Source of the DNA: Oceanobacillus sojae
GTDB lineage: Bacteria > Bacillota > Bacilli > Bacillales > Amphibacillaceae
NCBI RefSeq assembly: GCF_900162665.1
Contig: NZ_LT727813.1
Coordinates: 340,214-404,213, forward strand
DNA: 64,000 nucleotides
Direction of reading: 5' to 3'
Shown here: one piece after another, positions 35,495 through 44,316 of the stretch
Layout: the number at the start of each line of letters is the position of its first letter
Numbering within the stretch: the first letter of the stretch is position 1
Notes under the pieces: model-generated
The model's input: only the letters and a program-made list of their open reading frames with translations
The model's database searches: none
What the model was told of the DNA's origin: nothing
Made by a program: the position numbers and the translations under genes

Positions 35495-35523
35495 ATTATA
35501 AGAATGAATAATATGATTGTCAA
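35495..35523 (-). promoter_or_regulatory. Consensus sigma-A promoter of queF
   Basis: TTGACA and TATAAT are separated by 17 bases on the minus strand, both perfect hexamers, placing transcription start shortly before the aptamer. Confidence 0.85.
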
Positions 35524-35587
35524 TCTTTCTTTTTATATGAAGAAGCTTCCAGCATTTTCTTTTACACCCAGAACTAACTTCATTATC

Positions 35588-36511
35588 CTATTCCTCCATA
35601 TCCTCACCAATAATCCGCACTTCCCGCTCTAACTGCACAGCAAATTTCTCTTTCACTGTTGCCTGCACAAATTGAATTAATGAAATATATTCGGATGCTG
35701 TGGCATTATTTTTATTGACAATAAAGCCGGCATGCTTCGTAGAAACCTCCGCTCCGCCAATCTGGTGACCTTGAAGATTACTGTCCTGAATCAGCTTTCC
35801 TGCAAAAAAACCGGGCGGACGTTTGAACACACTGCCGCAGGATGGATATTCCAATGGCTGCTTGGACTCTCTTTTATATGTAAGATCATCCATTACTTCT
35901 TTAATTTCTTCTTTGCTTCCAGGTTTTAGAGCAAAGGTTGCTTCTAAAACGATATAGCCGTTATCCGGGATATTACTTGTGCGGTAACTGAGATCCAGCT
36001 GATCCGCAGTTAATGTCAGCAGCTCTCCATCTTTCGTTACAACTACTGTGCTTTCCAGCGCATCTTTAATCTCTCCGCCGTACGCACCTGCATTCATATA
36101 CAGAGCTCCCCCGACAGAGCCTGGTATTCCACATGCAAATTCCAGTCCTGTAAGCTTTTCTTCCAAAGCAAAGCGGGAGGCATCAATAATTCTTGCTCCG
36201 CTTTGAGAGATCACCTTATCCCCGTCTCTCCAAATGGACGCCAGTTGTTGAAGGTTCATAACAATTCCCCTGATTCCGCCATCCTTCACAATTAAATTAG
36301 AACCATTTCCCAGCATTGTAAACGGCACATTTTCCTGGTTGGCAAAACGGATAATTGCCTGGACTTCCTCATAAGAAGATGGTGTGATATAAAAATCTGC
36401 TGCACCGCCTAATTTTGTATACGTATGTTCTCTTATCGGCTCATTGATTAATACATTTTCTTTATCTGTATGTTGAATTAATTGATCATAGAGATGATGG
36501 TATTTATTCAT
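35588..36511 (-). CDS. murB: UDP-N-acetylenolpyruvoylglucosamine reductase MurB
   Basis: A 307-residue FAD enzyme of type IIa. The FAD site shows LGNGSNLIV near residues 67-75 and [19 protein letters not shown] near 127-145. The catalytic Ser is in [11 protein letters not shown] near 222-232, and the C-terminal Glu region is [13 protein letters not shown] near 260-272. It makes UDP-MurNAc for peptidoglycan in the cytoplasm. AAAGGAAT precedes the ATG. It stands alone, outside the division and cell-wall cluster where murB sits in B. subtilis. Confidence 0.96.
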   Translation of the reverse strand: MNKYHHLYDQLIQHTDKENVLINEPIREHTYTKLGGAADFYITPSSYEEVQAIIRFANQENVPFTMLGNGSNLIVKDGGIRGIVMNLQQLASIWRDGDKVISQSGARIIDASRFALEEKLTGLEFACGIPGSVGGALYMNAGAYGGEIKDALESTVVVTKDGELLTLTADQLDLSYRTSNIPDNGYIVLEATFALKPGSKEEIKEVMDDLTYKRESKQPLEYPSCGSVFKRPPGFFAGKLIQDSNLQGHQIGGAEVSTKHAGFIVNKNNATASEYISLIQFVQATVKEKFAVQLEREVRIIGEDMEE

Positions 36512-36562
36512 GCTATCATTCCTTTAATTTGATGAATCCTATACTATTGTAGTTGAATCCAA

Positions 36563-37369
36563 TTAATCTTGCCACAAAAAGCTATAAATCAATTTATCAA
36601 TTTGCTGGCTTTCATGCATAGCGCTGTGTGTCAGCTGTGGATCATCAATGATTGTCTCTTTATAATTTTGTTCCGGTATCATATTCCTTAGCGTTTTTAC
36701 ACTTTCTGGCACAGCAACAGTATCTCCTGTACTGGCTATACTGTACACATTAACATCTGCCGGAAACATATTCTCCCGCAGTACATTTAAAGCGCGGGAA
36801 TCGGGTTTTAAGTCATTTGCAGCTTCATCCTGATGTAACTCAAAATAAGCTTCATTATAAATACCATCAAACGGACTGCCGATTGCAACAAGCTTATTTA
36901 CTGTTGGATAACCATTCAGCGGATACTCCATCGTATATTTTACTGCCAGAATACCGCCCATAGAATGGCCAACCAGATTAACCTCTTCCACACGATAATT
37001 TTCCTTTAAGTGGAGAAGCACATTCGCAACCCATTCTGTACTGTCCTGGAAGCTTGCACGGTTGTCTTCCAGAACAATCTGGACAAACGTCGGCGCGTAT
37101 CTCCCCTTATTTAAATTATAATCAATGATATTCCCGTCCTTTTGAACATAGTAAACAAAACCCTTATTTCCCCATTGATACGTATTTTCAAAGCGGTCAA
37201 GCATATACCCAAATGAATTTTCCGTACCCTTGTAACCATGTATAAAAATAGTCGGTGCGCCGGTATACTCTTCTGCCTGTGTTTGATTCTGCTGATAAAA
37301 ATAAAAACCAGCAGCAATACCGGCCACAATTACTATACTTAAAACAAAACCTGCTATCTTCTTACTCAT
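36563..37369 (-). CDS. DUF915 cell-surface alpha/beta hydrolase
   Basis: A 268-residue protein with a signal anchor (about 5-25) and an alpha/beta-hydrolase domain. The oxyanion loop is IFIHGYKG (41-48), the nucleophile Ser 136 lies in GHSMGG, and a late His in LTHSAMHES (near 248-256) completes the triad. DUF915 proteins of Firmicutes act outside the membrane as esterases of unknown substrate. GAGGGAAC precedes the ATG. Monocistronic by spacing. Confidence 0.87.
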   Translation of the reverse strand: MSKKIAGFVLSIVIVAGIAAGFYFYQQNQTQAEEYTGAPTIFIHGYKGTENSFGYMLDRFENTYQWGNKGFVYYVQKDGNIIDYNLNKGRYAPTFVQIVLEDNRASFQDSTEWVANVLLHLKENYRVEEVNLVGHSMGGILAVKYTMEYPLNGYPTVNKLVAIGSPFDGIYNEAYFELHQDEAANDLKPDSRALNVLRENMFPADVNVYSIASTGDTVAVPESVKTLRNMIPEQNYKETIIDDPQLTHSAMHESQQIDKLIYSFLWQD

Positions 37370-37566
37370 GTATTTCGTTCCCTCGATTTCTTTTATAAAT
37401 CTGTGTTTGTATCATTGTCAAAAATACATAGCTATTATAACATCCTTATCTTGTTAAGACACCTTTTCAGATGAAGAAAAATTGCAGGCTTGTCCTAACT
37501 CGAACCGCGGGCGCAATTACGCATCCCATCAAAAATATACGCTGTCATGCTATTTTTTGCAGTACA

Positions 37567-37616
37567 AAAAAAGCAAATAGAATCTGCTTTTATAAACAGC
37601 ATTCTATTTGCTTTCA
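37567..37616 (-). terminator. Terminator of zinT-like gene
   Basis: AAGCAAATAGAAT pairs with ATTCTATTTGCTT; the minus strand then has a run of seven T. Confidence 0.85.
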
Positions 37617-37620
37617 ATCA

Positions 37621-38667
37621 TTAATGAGCAATCAGTTCATGAACAATCTCATCGGTATCTAAATCAGATGGATAATATGTCGGCCAATTATCCATTTCCT
37701 CTAATAAGTCGGCATTGTCATCTCCCATATACAAATGGAAGTGCCATGATTCACCAGGAGCAATTGCATGGTCGCTGAATTGAATATACGCCGGAAAATG
37801 TTCATCTGCTTCTCCCTCTAATTTGAAAATATAGCGGACTCCACGGTTTCCAGCCTCATATTCAAGAATTTCATAGCTGTCATAAGCGTACGTTCCTGTG
37901 TACTTTTCCCCGTTTTGGTAAAAAGTGATTTCATCTCCGTCGATAACGATACGCTCTATATCTGTTTCGTAGCCGGTGGTATAGTAATCTTTATATTCTT
38001 CTGCTGTCATATCGTCGCTATCTTCTGCTTTATGCTCAAATACTTCATCTAAAGAACCATCCTCTAAATATGGATAGATGGACTGCCAGTCACCTTCCCA
38101 ATCAGTCAATGGACGATCTTCTACCTGCTCGTCTTCAAAATATCCTTCATAGATTTGCTGACTCTCTTCATCATCTCCATGATGGTGATGATGTCCATGT
38201 TCATGATCGTCGATTGTAATTTGCGTTACAGGAGACTTGGCAACAGGCTCATGATCCTCATCATAAAGAACTGCAATAACCTCCTGTCCATCTACTTCTG
38301 CATCGCCAATATAAGAGTCCTCATACTGGTCTTCTGCCACTGCCCATTCCTCTTCAGAAGAATCGCGTATGTACCAATGCCAATGATCCAAGTCCTCTTC
38401 TGTTACTGCTTCTAACTTAAAGACATCGCCTGTATGGTAATGGTCGGATAAACCTTCAATTTGTATATTTTCTGGTACATCATCAAAGGAAACAGCTTCG
38501 TCCCCGTGTTCGTGATCATGCTCTTCCTCATGATTCCCTTCAGCCTCTTCCTGATTGTCTGTTCCTTCCTCCTGGCTGTCTGCTTCGTCATTTCCCGATT
38601 GACAGCCGGCTATAAATAGAAAACTAAATAAGCCTAAAATAATTCCTAATTGCCAAAACTTCTTCAT
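37621..38667 (-). CDS. ZinT-domain zinc-binding lipoprotein
   Basis: A 348-residue lipoprotein (lipobox IAGC, Cys 22). A His/Glu-rich spacer (about 30-57), then an Ig-like domain (about 60-150, with SDHYHTGD and DLDHWHWYI), a His cluster DHEHGHHHHHGD (about 155-166), and a C-terminal ZinT/YodA domain (about 175-348). The last contains LTDWEGDWQSIYPYL, AIAPGESWHFHLYMGD and WPTYYPSDL. In AdcA the ZinT domain is fused to a ZnuA-like binding protein; here it is joined to an Ig-like domain instead. It should capture zinc at the outer membrane face and pass it to a zinc importer. Two Zur boxes cover its promoter. Confidence 0.9.
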   Translation of the reverse strand: MKKFWQLGIILGLFSFLFIAGCQSGNDEADSQEEGTDNQEEAEGNHEEEHDHEHGDEAVSFDDVPENIQIEGLSDHYHTGDVFKLEAVTEEDLDHWHWYIRDSSEEEWAVAEDQYEDSYIGDAEVDGQEVIAVLYDEDHEPVAKSPVTQITIDDHEHGHHHHHGDDEESQQIYEGYFEDEQVEDRPLTDWEGDWQSIYPYLEDGSLDEVFEHKAEDSDDMTAEEYKDYYTTGYETDIERIVIDGDEITFYQNGEKYTGTYAYDSYEILEYEAGNRGVRYIFKLEGEADEHFPAYIQFSDHAIAPGESWHFHLYMGDDNADLLEEMDNWPTYYPSDLDTDEIVHELIAH

Positions 38668-38687
38668 ATAGACGCTCCTTTCATTAT

Positions 38688-38718
38688 ACGTAATGATTAC
38701 GTTTCGTAATGATTACGA
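38688..38718 (-). promoter_or_regulatory. Tandem Zur boxes
   Basis: Two palindromes, ACGTAATGATTACGT (38688-38702) and TCGTAATGATTACGA (38704-38718), match the Bacillus Zur consensus TCGTAATnATTACGA, the second perfectly. Centres are 16 bases apart. They cover the predicted transcription start, so zinc-loaded Zur should block initiation. Confidence 0.9.
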
Positions 38719-38723
38719 TTTGA

Positions 38724-38752
38724 ATTATACATAGGTGCCTATTAATGGTCAA
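38724..38752 (-). promoter_or_regulatory. Sigma-A promoter of the zinT-like gene
   Basis: TTGACC and TATAAT on the minus strand with a 17-base spacer. Predicted start near 38717 lies inside the upstream Zur box. Confidence 0.75.
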
Positions 38753-38859
38753 GAGATTTTTTACCTTTTTAAAAATACAAATTTATTTCTAATAGATTTA
38801 CAAGGTTAATTACATGCTAAGGAGGATTGATATTTTTATAAAAATTTTTATCCAAGGTA

Positions 38860-38890
38860 TTGATGACGACGTAACGTCATGTGATTTAAT
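38860..38890 (+). promoter_or_regulatory. MerR-type promoter with 19-base spacer
   Basis: TTGATG (38860-38865) and TTTAAT (38885-38890) are separated by 19 bases, and the spacer is occupied by the palindrome ATGACG-ACGTAA-CGTCAT (38863-38880). Overlong spacers with a central dyad are the hallmark of promoters activated by MerR-family proteins, so this should be the target of the adjacent regulator. Confidence 0.8.
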
Positions 38891-38910
38891 GATAATGAGG
38901 AGGTGCTATC

Positions 38911-39702
38911 GTGGAAAAAGAAAGCAGATTTTCAATCGGTGAAATCTCCAGGCTTACCGGTGTCACCGTCCGGACGCTACAATATTACGATAATATCGAT
39001 TTAGTTCCACTGGAGAAAGACGAAGAAAATGGAAGAAGATACTACAAGGAGTCAGATTTAACAAGACTGCAGCAGGTTTTATTCTACAAGTCTTTAGGGT
39101 TAAAAATTAAAGATATTAACAAGCTGCTGGAAGAAACCACCAAGGCAAAGCAGCTTATTAGCGTATTGGAAAAACAAAGAGAGGTCTTCTACTATAAGCT
39201 GCATGATATCAAAAGTAATATTGCTATGATTGAAGCAAGTCTCGCAGGAATGAACGAAAATGAATCACTTCCTTTAGGAAACCTCGTGCAATTAATTATC
39301 TCTTTAAACAAGGACACTATCTATCAATATAAAGATGTTGCATTTGACAAAAAAGCAGAAAATACCTTTATGGAGCATTATCAGAATTGGGAAGAGGTTT
39401 TAGAAATATATTGGAATTGGAAAGCGCTTATACTGGAAGCTGTTGCTCACATACTAAACGATATTGAACCGGATAGTAAGCAGGGGCAGGCTTTCGCAAA
39501 AAAATGGATAGAGATGGTTGTAAGTATTTCGGAAGGAAATCAGGATTTACTCGCAGCGCATAAGAATTCCTACAAAAACCGGGAACAGTGGCCGGAGGAA
39601 GATCATCGGCTGATGGATTTTACAGATTCGTTTATCGATAAGTCTGTAGACTACTATTTATCCTCTGGCAAATCTGATGTTTGGAGGAATAAAAATGATT
39701 GA
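38911..39702 (+). CDS. MerR-family regulator (TipA-like)
   Basis: A 263-residue regulator. The winged helix-turn-helix is at 6-75, with IGEISRLTGVTVRTLQYYD and the wing NGRRYYKESDL. A coiled-coil dimer helix covers about 80-125. A TipAS-like helical effector domain of about 130 residues then contains MEHYQNWEE and AKKWIEMV. The start is GTG after GAGGAGGTG. The last eight bases overlap the ABC ATPase gene. TipA-type sensors respond to peptide antibiotics and similar compounds, so the operon may be an inducible drug-export system. Confidence 0.88.
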   Translation: MEKESRFSIGEISRLTGVTVRTLQYYDNIDLVPLEKDEENGRRYYKESDLTRLQQVLFYKSLGLKIKDINKLLEETTKAKQLISVLEKQREVFYYKLHDIKSNIAMIEASLAGMNENESLPLGNLVQLIISLNKDTIYQYKDVAFDKKAENTFMEHYQNWEEVLEIYWNWKALILEAVAHILNDIEPDSKQGQAFAKKWIEMVVSISEGNQDLLAAHKNSYKNREQWPEEDHRLMDFTDSFIDKSVDYYLSSGKSDVWRNKND

Positions 39703-40630
39703 AATGAAAAATTTAACGAAAACCTTTAAGGGGAAAATCTCTGTAAATCAATTATCACTGGTTATTCATCCCGGCGCTGTAACAGGCTTTTTAGGCCCTA
39801 ATGGCGCAGGGAAATCAACAACGATGAAAATGATTTTGGGATTAATGAATCCGAGTGAGGGGAGCGTAACAATTGATGGACAGAGCTATAAAGAGCTAAA
39901 GCAGCCTATTTCCAAAGTAGGAGCCTTAATCAACGGGAATGCTGTAAACCCACAATTAACTGCAAAACAGCATTTAGAATTAATTGCTGCAGCAAGCGGT
40001 ATCCCCAAAAAGCAAGCAGAAAAAATGTTAAGGACAACAGGATTGGAAAATGTAAGGCACAAGCAAGTCCATACATTCTCCTTAGGAATGAAACAACGCT
40101 TAGGGATAGCGACTGCACTTTTAGGCAATCCGGAAACAGTTATCTTAGACGAACCTTTTAATGGATTGGATGTAGATGGCATTCATTGGTTACGTGAATT
40201 AACAAAGAAGCTGGCACAGGATGGAAAAGCAGTACTAATATCCAGCCATCTGATGAGTGAAATGCAAATGATAGCAGACAGAATGATTATTCTTGCTCAA
40301 GGAAATTTAATTGCAGATATGACAGTAACTGAACTGGCAGAAAAAAGCCTCGGCTCTTATGTGAAAGTAAGTTGTGAAAATAACGAAGAATTAATATCCT
40401 TATTAACAGAAAAAGGTGCGGATATCAAACAAAGTAAAAATGAAGAATTGCATGTTCACCATTTGGAGATGAAACAAATTGGGTTGCTGGCAAAGGAAAA
40501 GAATCTGGCTTTATACGAATTAACCAAAATACAGCCTTCATTAGAACAATTATTTGTAGAATTAACAGAAGATAAAATGGATTACGTATCGGCCGGCACT
40601 CCTCCTGGGAAAGGGAGGAAATTAAAATGA
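39695..40630 (+). CDS. ABC exporter ATPase (BcrA/CcmA type)
   Basis: A 311-residue ATP-binding protein. Walker A GPNGAGKST near 33-41, signature FSLGMKQRLGIATALL near 132-147, Walker B VILDEPFNGLD near 153-163 and switch His in SSHLMSEM. The C-terminal 80 residues form the DUF4162-like extension common in bacitracin-type exporters. The start at MIEMKN follows TGGAGGAAT; the six codons before it include the site. It is coupled on both sides (eight-base overlap with the regulator, four with the permease). Confidence 0.9.
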   Translation: MIEMKNLTKTFKGKISVNQLSLVIHPGAVTGFLGPNGAGKSTTMKMILGLMNPSEGSVTIDGQSYKELKQPISKVGALINGNAVNPQLTAKQHLELIAAASGIPKKQAEKMLRTTGLENVRHKQVHTFSLGMKQRLGIATALLGNPETVILDEPFNGLDVDGIHWLRELTKKLAQDGKAVLISSHLMSEMQMIADRMIILAQGNLIADMTVTELAEKSLGSYVKVSCENNEELISLLTEKGADIKQSKNEELHVHHLEMKQIGLLAKEKNLALYELTKIQPSLEQLFVELTEDKMDYVSAGTPPGKGRKLK

Positions 40631-41397
40631 AAAATATTATTCAAGCTGAACATAAAAAAATTTTCTTTCTTCGTTTTTCAAGAGTATATTTACTTTTTAC
40701 AATTGGAATCAGTTTAGTAGCAGGATTTATTTTTTCCGTAACTACCCATGTTACACAAGGAAGATCCATCACAGATTTATCCGTCCTGGAGGTGGTTTCA
40801 GCAAATATGCTGGGGATGGATTTAGCCAGTATTCTGCTGATTATTTTTACAGGATTGTCTGTATCCAGAGAATTTACTGCAGAAACGATTTATTCCTCTT
40901 TGGCTGTCGTTCCAGATCGAAAAAAGTTTTTTATGGGAAAATATATAACCTTTTTCCTCCTGTCTATTGTACTGAGTGTGCTGCTTATTACTCTCATTTA
41001 TTTAAGCAGTCAAATCATTCTAATGATGAATAATATGGATGCTGCAAATCTTGCAAATACTGATATCAGACAATTTGTTCTGGGCATAATGGTGATGCCG
41101 GTGTTTTATTGCCTGCTTACCGTTGCAGCGACTATTTTTTTCAAGAGCAGCGGGGGAGGTATGGCTTTCTCCATCATTGTTATGGCAGTTCCGGCACTTA
41201 TTAATATGTTTCCAGATACCGTTCAAAAAATATTGCTGCCATTTATGCCTCAGTCAGCAATACACAGTTTATCTGGTACTGCTGCTGAAGGATCCTTTGA
41301 AGCATTGGGAACTGGCACGAGTATCGGTCTGTTATTACTTTGGTTAGTAATTACAGCTCTGATAGCCATTATTTCATTTCAAAAAAGGGATTTTTAA
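40627..41397 (+). CDS. ABC-2 type exporter permease
   Basis: A 256-residue membrane protein with six helices and an FTAETIYSSLAVVPDRKKFF coupling segment near residues 81-100, typical of lantibiotic/bacitracin-type ABC-2 permeases. It overlaps the ATPase by four bases (ATGA). With the MerR/TipA-like regulator it forms a self-contained three-gene operon ending in a strong hairpin. The substrate is unknown; antimicrobial export or lipid movement are both possible. Confidence 0.85.
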   Translation: MKNIIQAEHKKIFFLRFSRVYLLFTIGISLVAGFIFSVTTHVTQGRSITDLSVLEVVSANMLGMDLASILLIIFTGLSVSREFTAETIYSSLAVVPDRKKFFMGKYITFFLLSIVLSVLLITLIYLSSQIILMMNNMDAANLANTDIRQFVLGIMVMPVFYCLLTVAATIFFKSSGGGMAFSIIVMAVPALINMFPDTVQKILLPFMPQSAIHSLSGTAAEGSFEALGTGTSIGLLLLWLVITALIAIISFQKRDF

Positions 41398-41409
41398 TTT
41401 ATTATATAG

Positions 41410-41470
41410 AAAAAGAAAATCTAAAGCAGCCCTGATCAACTATCAAAGTCAGCTTTAGATTTTCTTTTTC
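41410..41470 (+). terminator. Bidirectional terminator
   Basis: AAAAAGAAAATCTAAAGC pairs with GCTTTAGATTTTCTTTTT; shared with the convergent universal stress gene. Confidence 0.88.
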
Positions 41471-41476
41471 CTATTA

Positions 41477-41911
41477 TTATTTAACAACCAGTACTTTACA
41501 CTGTGCCTGATGAACAATTTGACTGCTGACACTTCCCAGGAAGAATCTTCCTACTCCTCCCAGACCCCGGCTGCCCAGAACAATCAATTCTATTTCATTT
41601 TCTTTCGCATAATCAATTAATTGTGAAGCTGGATTACGGAAGGTATAATCCATCAGAATATCTGCTTTACACGCAATCCCTGCTCCTACTAACTCCTCAC
41701 GAATACTTTCAATAGCAGGACGGGCCTCTTCGGCCAAATCATTCATAAAACTGCGGGCAAGAGCTACATTTACAGTTGGCCCGCCATTCGAAATAACGGT
41801 TACGACATGCAGCACAGCGTCCTCCGCAAGCTTCACCTGTTTTTTTGCTTCTTCTACTGCTTTTCTGCTAAGGTCGGATCCGTCATAAGCTACTAAAATA
41901 TTAAAACTCAT
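41477..41911 (-). CDS. Universal stress protein UspA family
   Basis: A 144-residue Rossmann-like protein starting MSFNILVAYDGSDLS. The ATP-binding pattern G-x2-G-x9-G-S appears in GSRGLGGVGRFFLGSVSSQ near 115-133, so it is of the nucleotide-binding type. Cytoplasmic, probably dimeric, with a general stress role. GGGGAGGAA precedes the ATG at 41911; the longer frame starts inside the leader. Confidence 0.93.
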   Translation of the reverse strand: MSFNILVAYDGSDLSRKAVEEAKKQVKLAEDAVLHVVTVISNGGPTVNVALARSFMNDLAEEARPAIESIREELVGAGIACKADILMDYTFRNPASQLIDYAKENEIELIVLGSRGLGGVGRFFLGSVSSQIVHQAQCKVLVVK

Positions 41912-42007
41912 TACTATTCCTCCCCAATTCATATTTTCTTCCTATTTATATCGTAACATCTCCCTTTAAAAAGTTTACAGATTTATAATAATGTTGAAAA
42001 AGCGTCA

Positions 42008-42796
42008 TTATTTAATGGAATGATATTGAACCTCTTCTCCATTGATACTGCATATATAGGAGAAACCGGCATCTGTCAGTATTTCCTTTGCTTCCTTAAA
42101 ATGAGCAGCAATTTCTTTCGGGCGATGTGCATCCGATCCTAAAGTGATAATCTCTCCGCCAAGCTCATGATATATCCGCAATATATTTTTACTTGGCAGC
42201 GGAGCATCCATGCCGTATTTATAGCCGGACGTGTTTAACTCAATTCCTTTACCTTCTGAGATAACCAGTTTTAATATTTCTTCGATGATATCCGTCGGCA
42301 GGTGCTCCAGTCCTCCTGACGCATATCTGCTGACTAAATCAAGATGCCCCAGAATATGATAATTTTTAAAATTCTTTAAGCACGCATAGTATTCTTCAAA
42401 ATAAACACGGTACGCTTCATCGATGGTTCTATCCTCAAAAAATTCACCTGAGTGTAAATCCTGTCCATTCGTTGCATGCATAGAGCAAATGATAAATTCC
42501 GGATTTAACCGGTCAATAAATCCGGATGTTTCCTTTAGCACATGCGGCTGTACACCAACTTCAATCCCTTTGCGTATTTGAATTTTATCTTTATATTTCT
42601 CCCGTAAACCTTCTAATTTTTTTTGATAAGCTTCCGGATCAAAACTGAAATCCCATTCCTCATCCGGATAGTCCACATCTAAATGCTCGGTAAATGCAAT
42701 TTCTTTAAGCCCTTTTTTAATCGCTTCCTGAATCATATCCTCCATTGGTGCTTCACAATCTGCCGAGAAGGTTGAGTGCATATGAAAATCATACAT
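42008..42796 (-). CDS. hisJ: Histidinol-phosphatase, PHP family (HisJ/HisK)
   Basis: A 262-residue PHP-fold phosphatase. Metal ligands appear in the N-terminal DFHMHSTFSAD, in FTEHLD near 35-40, in GIEVGV, in CSMHATNGQDLHSGE, in ILGHLDLVSR and in LGSDAHRP near the end. It removes phosphate from histidinol phosphate, the eighth step of histidine synthesis. This is the enzyme type used by Bacillus in place of the HisB phosphatase domain. AAAGGAG precedes the ATG at 42796; the longer frame from 42835 is not supported. It is divergent from the his operon across a MITE. Confidence 0.92.
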   Translation of the reverse strand: MYDFHMHSTFSADCEAPMEDMIQEAIKKGLKEIAFTEHLDVDYPDEEWDFSFDPEAYQKKLEGLREKYKDKIQIRKGIEVGVQPHVLKETSGFIDRLNPEFIICSMHATNGQDLHSGEFFEDRTIDEAYRVYFEEYYACLKNFKNYHILGHLDLVSRYASGGLEHLPTDIIEEILKLVISEGKGIELNTSGYKYGMDAPLPSKNILRIYHELGGEIITLGSDAHRPKEIAAHFKEAKEILTDAGFSYICSINGEEVQYHSIK

Positions 42797-42892
42797 AAAA
42801 GTTGAACTCCTTTCATTGACTTTTTTTCTGAACATTATTATAATACTAAATAACTTTAATTAGATAAAGCACTAAATTAATAAAGCATTAAA

Positions 42893-43084
42893 AGTATGTG
42901 TTCAAAAAGGCCGATAAATAGGACCAAGAAGTTCAAGGCGACGTGCTTTTTACGAACGGAGCGTATGCTTTATAATACGTGAGTAACGTTCTTGGTGGGG
43001 CGAGTAATCGCAGTCCCATCGGAAAAAGCACGTCAACGCAGAAATTCACCGAGTCATCTTTATTGGACTTTTTGAACATCCTCT
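42893..43084. mobile_element. MITE-like element in the his operon leader
   Basis: Ends GTGTTCAAAAAGG (left) and GGACTTTTTGAACATCCTCT (right, 43065-43084) are those of the family seen at 15552 and 19350. The interior has a second dyad, GACGTGCTTTTT / AAAAAGCACGTC, around GGAGCGTATGC and TACGTGAGTAACG. It occupies nearly the whole gap between hisJ and hisZ and ends 20 bases before the hisZ ATG. Confidence 0.7.
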
Positions 43085-43104
43085 AAAAATAGAAGGAGAA
43101 TTTT

Positions 43105-44316
43105 ATGAGAAATAAACAATTGCTTCATTCCATGTTCTACCCGAAACAATACGCTAAAAAACGTCATGTTATCCATAAATTAACCAGCCGGTTCTCAAAA
43201 TTCGGCTATCAGCAGGTAGAAACACCTGTTTTTGAAGATTATGATTTATATAATGATGTCCAGGGAACGGTTAATACAGCTGACATGCTAAAGCTGATTG
43301 ATCCATCTGGAAAAGTGCTTGTCCTGCGTCCGGATGCAACCATTCCAATCGCCAGGCATTATACCAACCTGCAGGAGAAGGTGGCATCCGGACGTCTGTC
43401 TTATGTGCTCGATATTTTTCGTTCAACTTTAGAGGAACGTTCCCGTACTCAGGCAGGTGTCGAGCTGTTCGGAGAGCGTACACCTGAAGCAGATGCTGAA
43501 CTGATTGCATTAGCTGTTACAAGTTTAAAAGAATTAGCCATTCCTTCTTTTAAAATAGAAATTGGCCATGCGACTTTTTATAAAGAATTATTACGTGAAG
43601 CTGACCTTAATGCCATACAGCAAAAACAGCTTGATCAGTATATTCAATCCAAAAACATTTCTGAAATTGTTCCTTTTCTAAAAGACTTGGATCTGAATGC
43701 TTCTCTAATTGAAAAAATCCGAAAAATTCCTATGTTATATGGTGATGCAAGTCTTGTTATCGATGAAGCAGAGAATATTATCACAACAGACCGCATGCGG
43801 GAAGAGCTGGACTATCTGTCTCAAGTTTATCAGCTTCTCAAAGACTATCAAGTTGATTCCTACATTTCAATTAACCTTGGGCTGATTAACCATATGAATT
43901 ATTATTCAGGGATTATATTTCAGGGATTCGCAGAAGGCCTGGGACAGCCAATTATGATGGGAGGACGCTACGATTATCTGAGCCGCTCCTTTTACCAGGA
44001 AATGCCTGCCATCGGATTTGCCTTTGAGATTGATTTGCTGGTTAACTTACTCTCCGCTGCTTTTATAGAAGAAGAGATTATCGAGCTTCGTTATGAACCT
44101 TCTGAACGCCAGCGTGCATTTCAGCTTGCTGAAGCATTAAGAGCTGAAAATTATACAGTCGTTGCCAGAATCGCCAAAGAGAATAAAGAACTCTCCGATT
44201 CACCGGAGATACTCGTAAAATTCGAAAAATTAGTATATAGTAAACAAAAACAGCTGAAGGACTTCAAAACTGATCAGGAATTACTAGATTGGTATTTAAG
44301 AAAGGACGTTGAATGA
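43105..44316 (+). CDS. hisZ: ATP phosphoribosyltransferase regulatory subunit HisZ
   Basis: A 403-residue paralogue of histidyl-tRNA synthetase lacking the anticodon domain. Class II fold features remain: VETPVFEDYDLY near 39-50, VLRPDATIPIAR near 73-84, and GGRYDYLSRSF near 291-301. HisZ does not charge tRNA; it binds short HisG and makes it active and histidine-sensitive. GAAGGAG precedes the ATG. First gene of the operon; its stop overlaps hisG. No his-type T-box or attenuator is seen before it, only the MITE. Confidence 0.93.
   Translation: MRNKQLLHSMFYPKQYAKKRHVIHKLTSRFSKFGYQQVETPVFEDYDLYNDVQGTVNTADMLKLIDPSGKVLVLRPDATIPIARHYTNLQEKVASGRLSYVLDIFRSTLEERSRTQAGVELFGERTPEADAELIALAVTSLKELAIPSFKIEIGHATFYKELLREADLNAIQQKQLDQYIQSKNISEIVPFLKDLDLNASLIEKIRKIPMLYGDASLVIDEAENIITTDRMREELDYLSQVYQLLKDYQVDSYISINLGLINHMNYYSGIIFQGFAEGLGQPIMMGGRYDYLSRSFYQEMPAIGFAFEIDLLVNLLSAAFIEEEIIELRYEPSERQRAFQLAEALRAENYTVVARIAKENKELSDSPEILVKFEKLVYSKQKQLKDFKTDQELLDWYLRKDVE

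Noticed and set aside
37471..37662. A 63-codon plus-strand frame.
   Set aside because: It crosses the zinT terminator into the end of that gene; no ribosome binding site or protein-like composition.
42836..43104. Possible histidine T-box or attenuator before hisZ.
   Set aside because: No T-box core and no His-rich leader peptide; the gap is taken up by a MITE.
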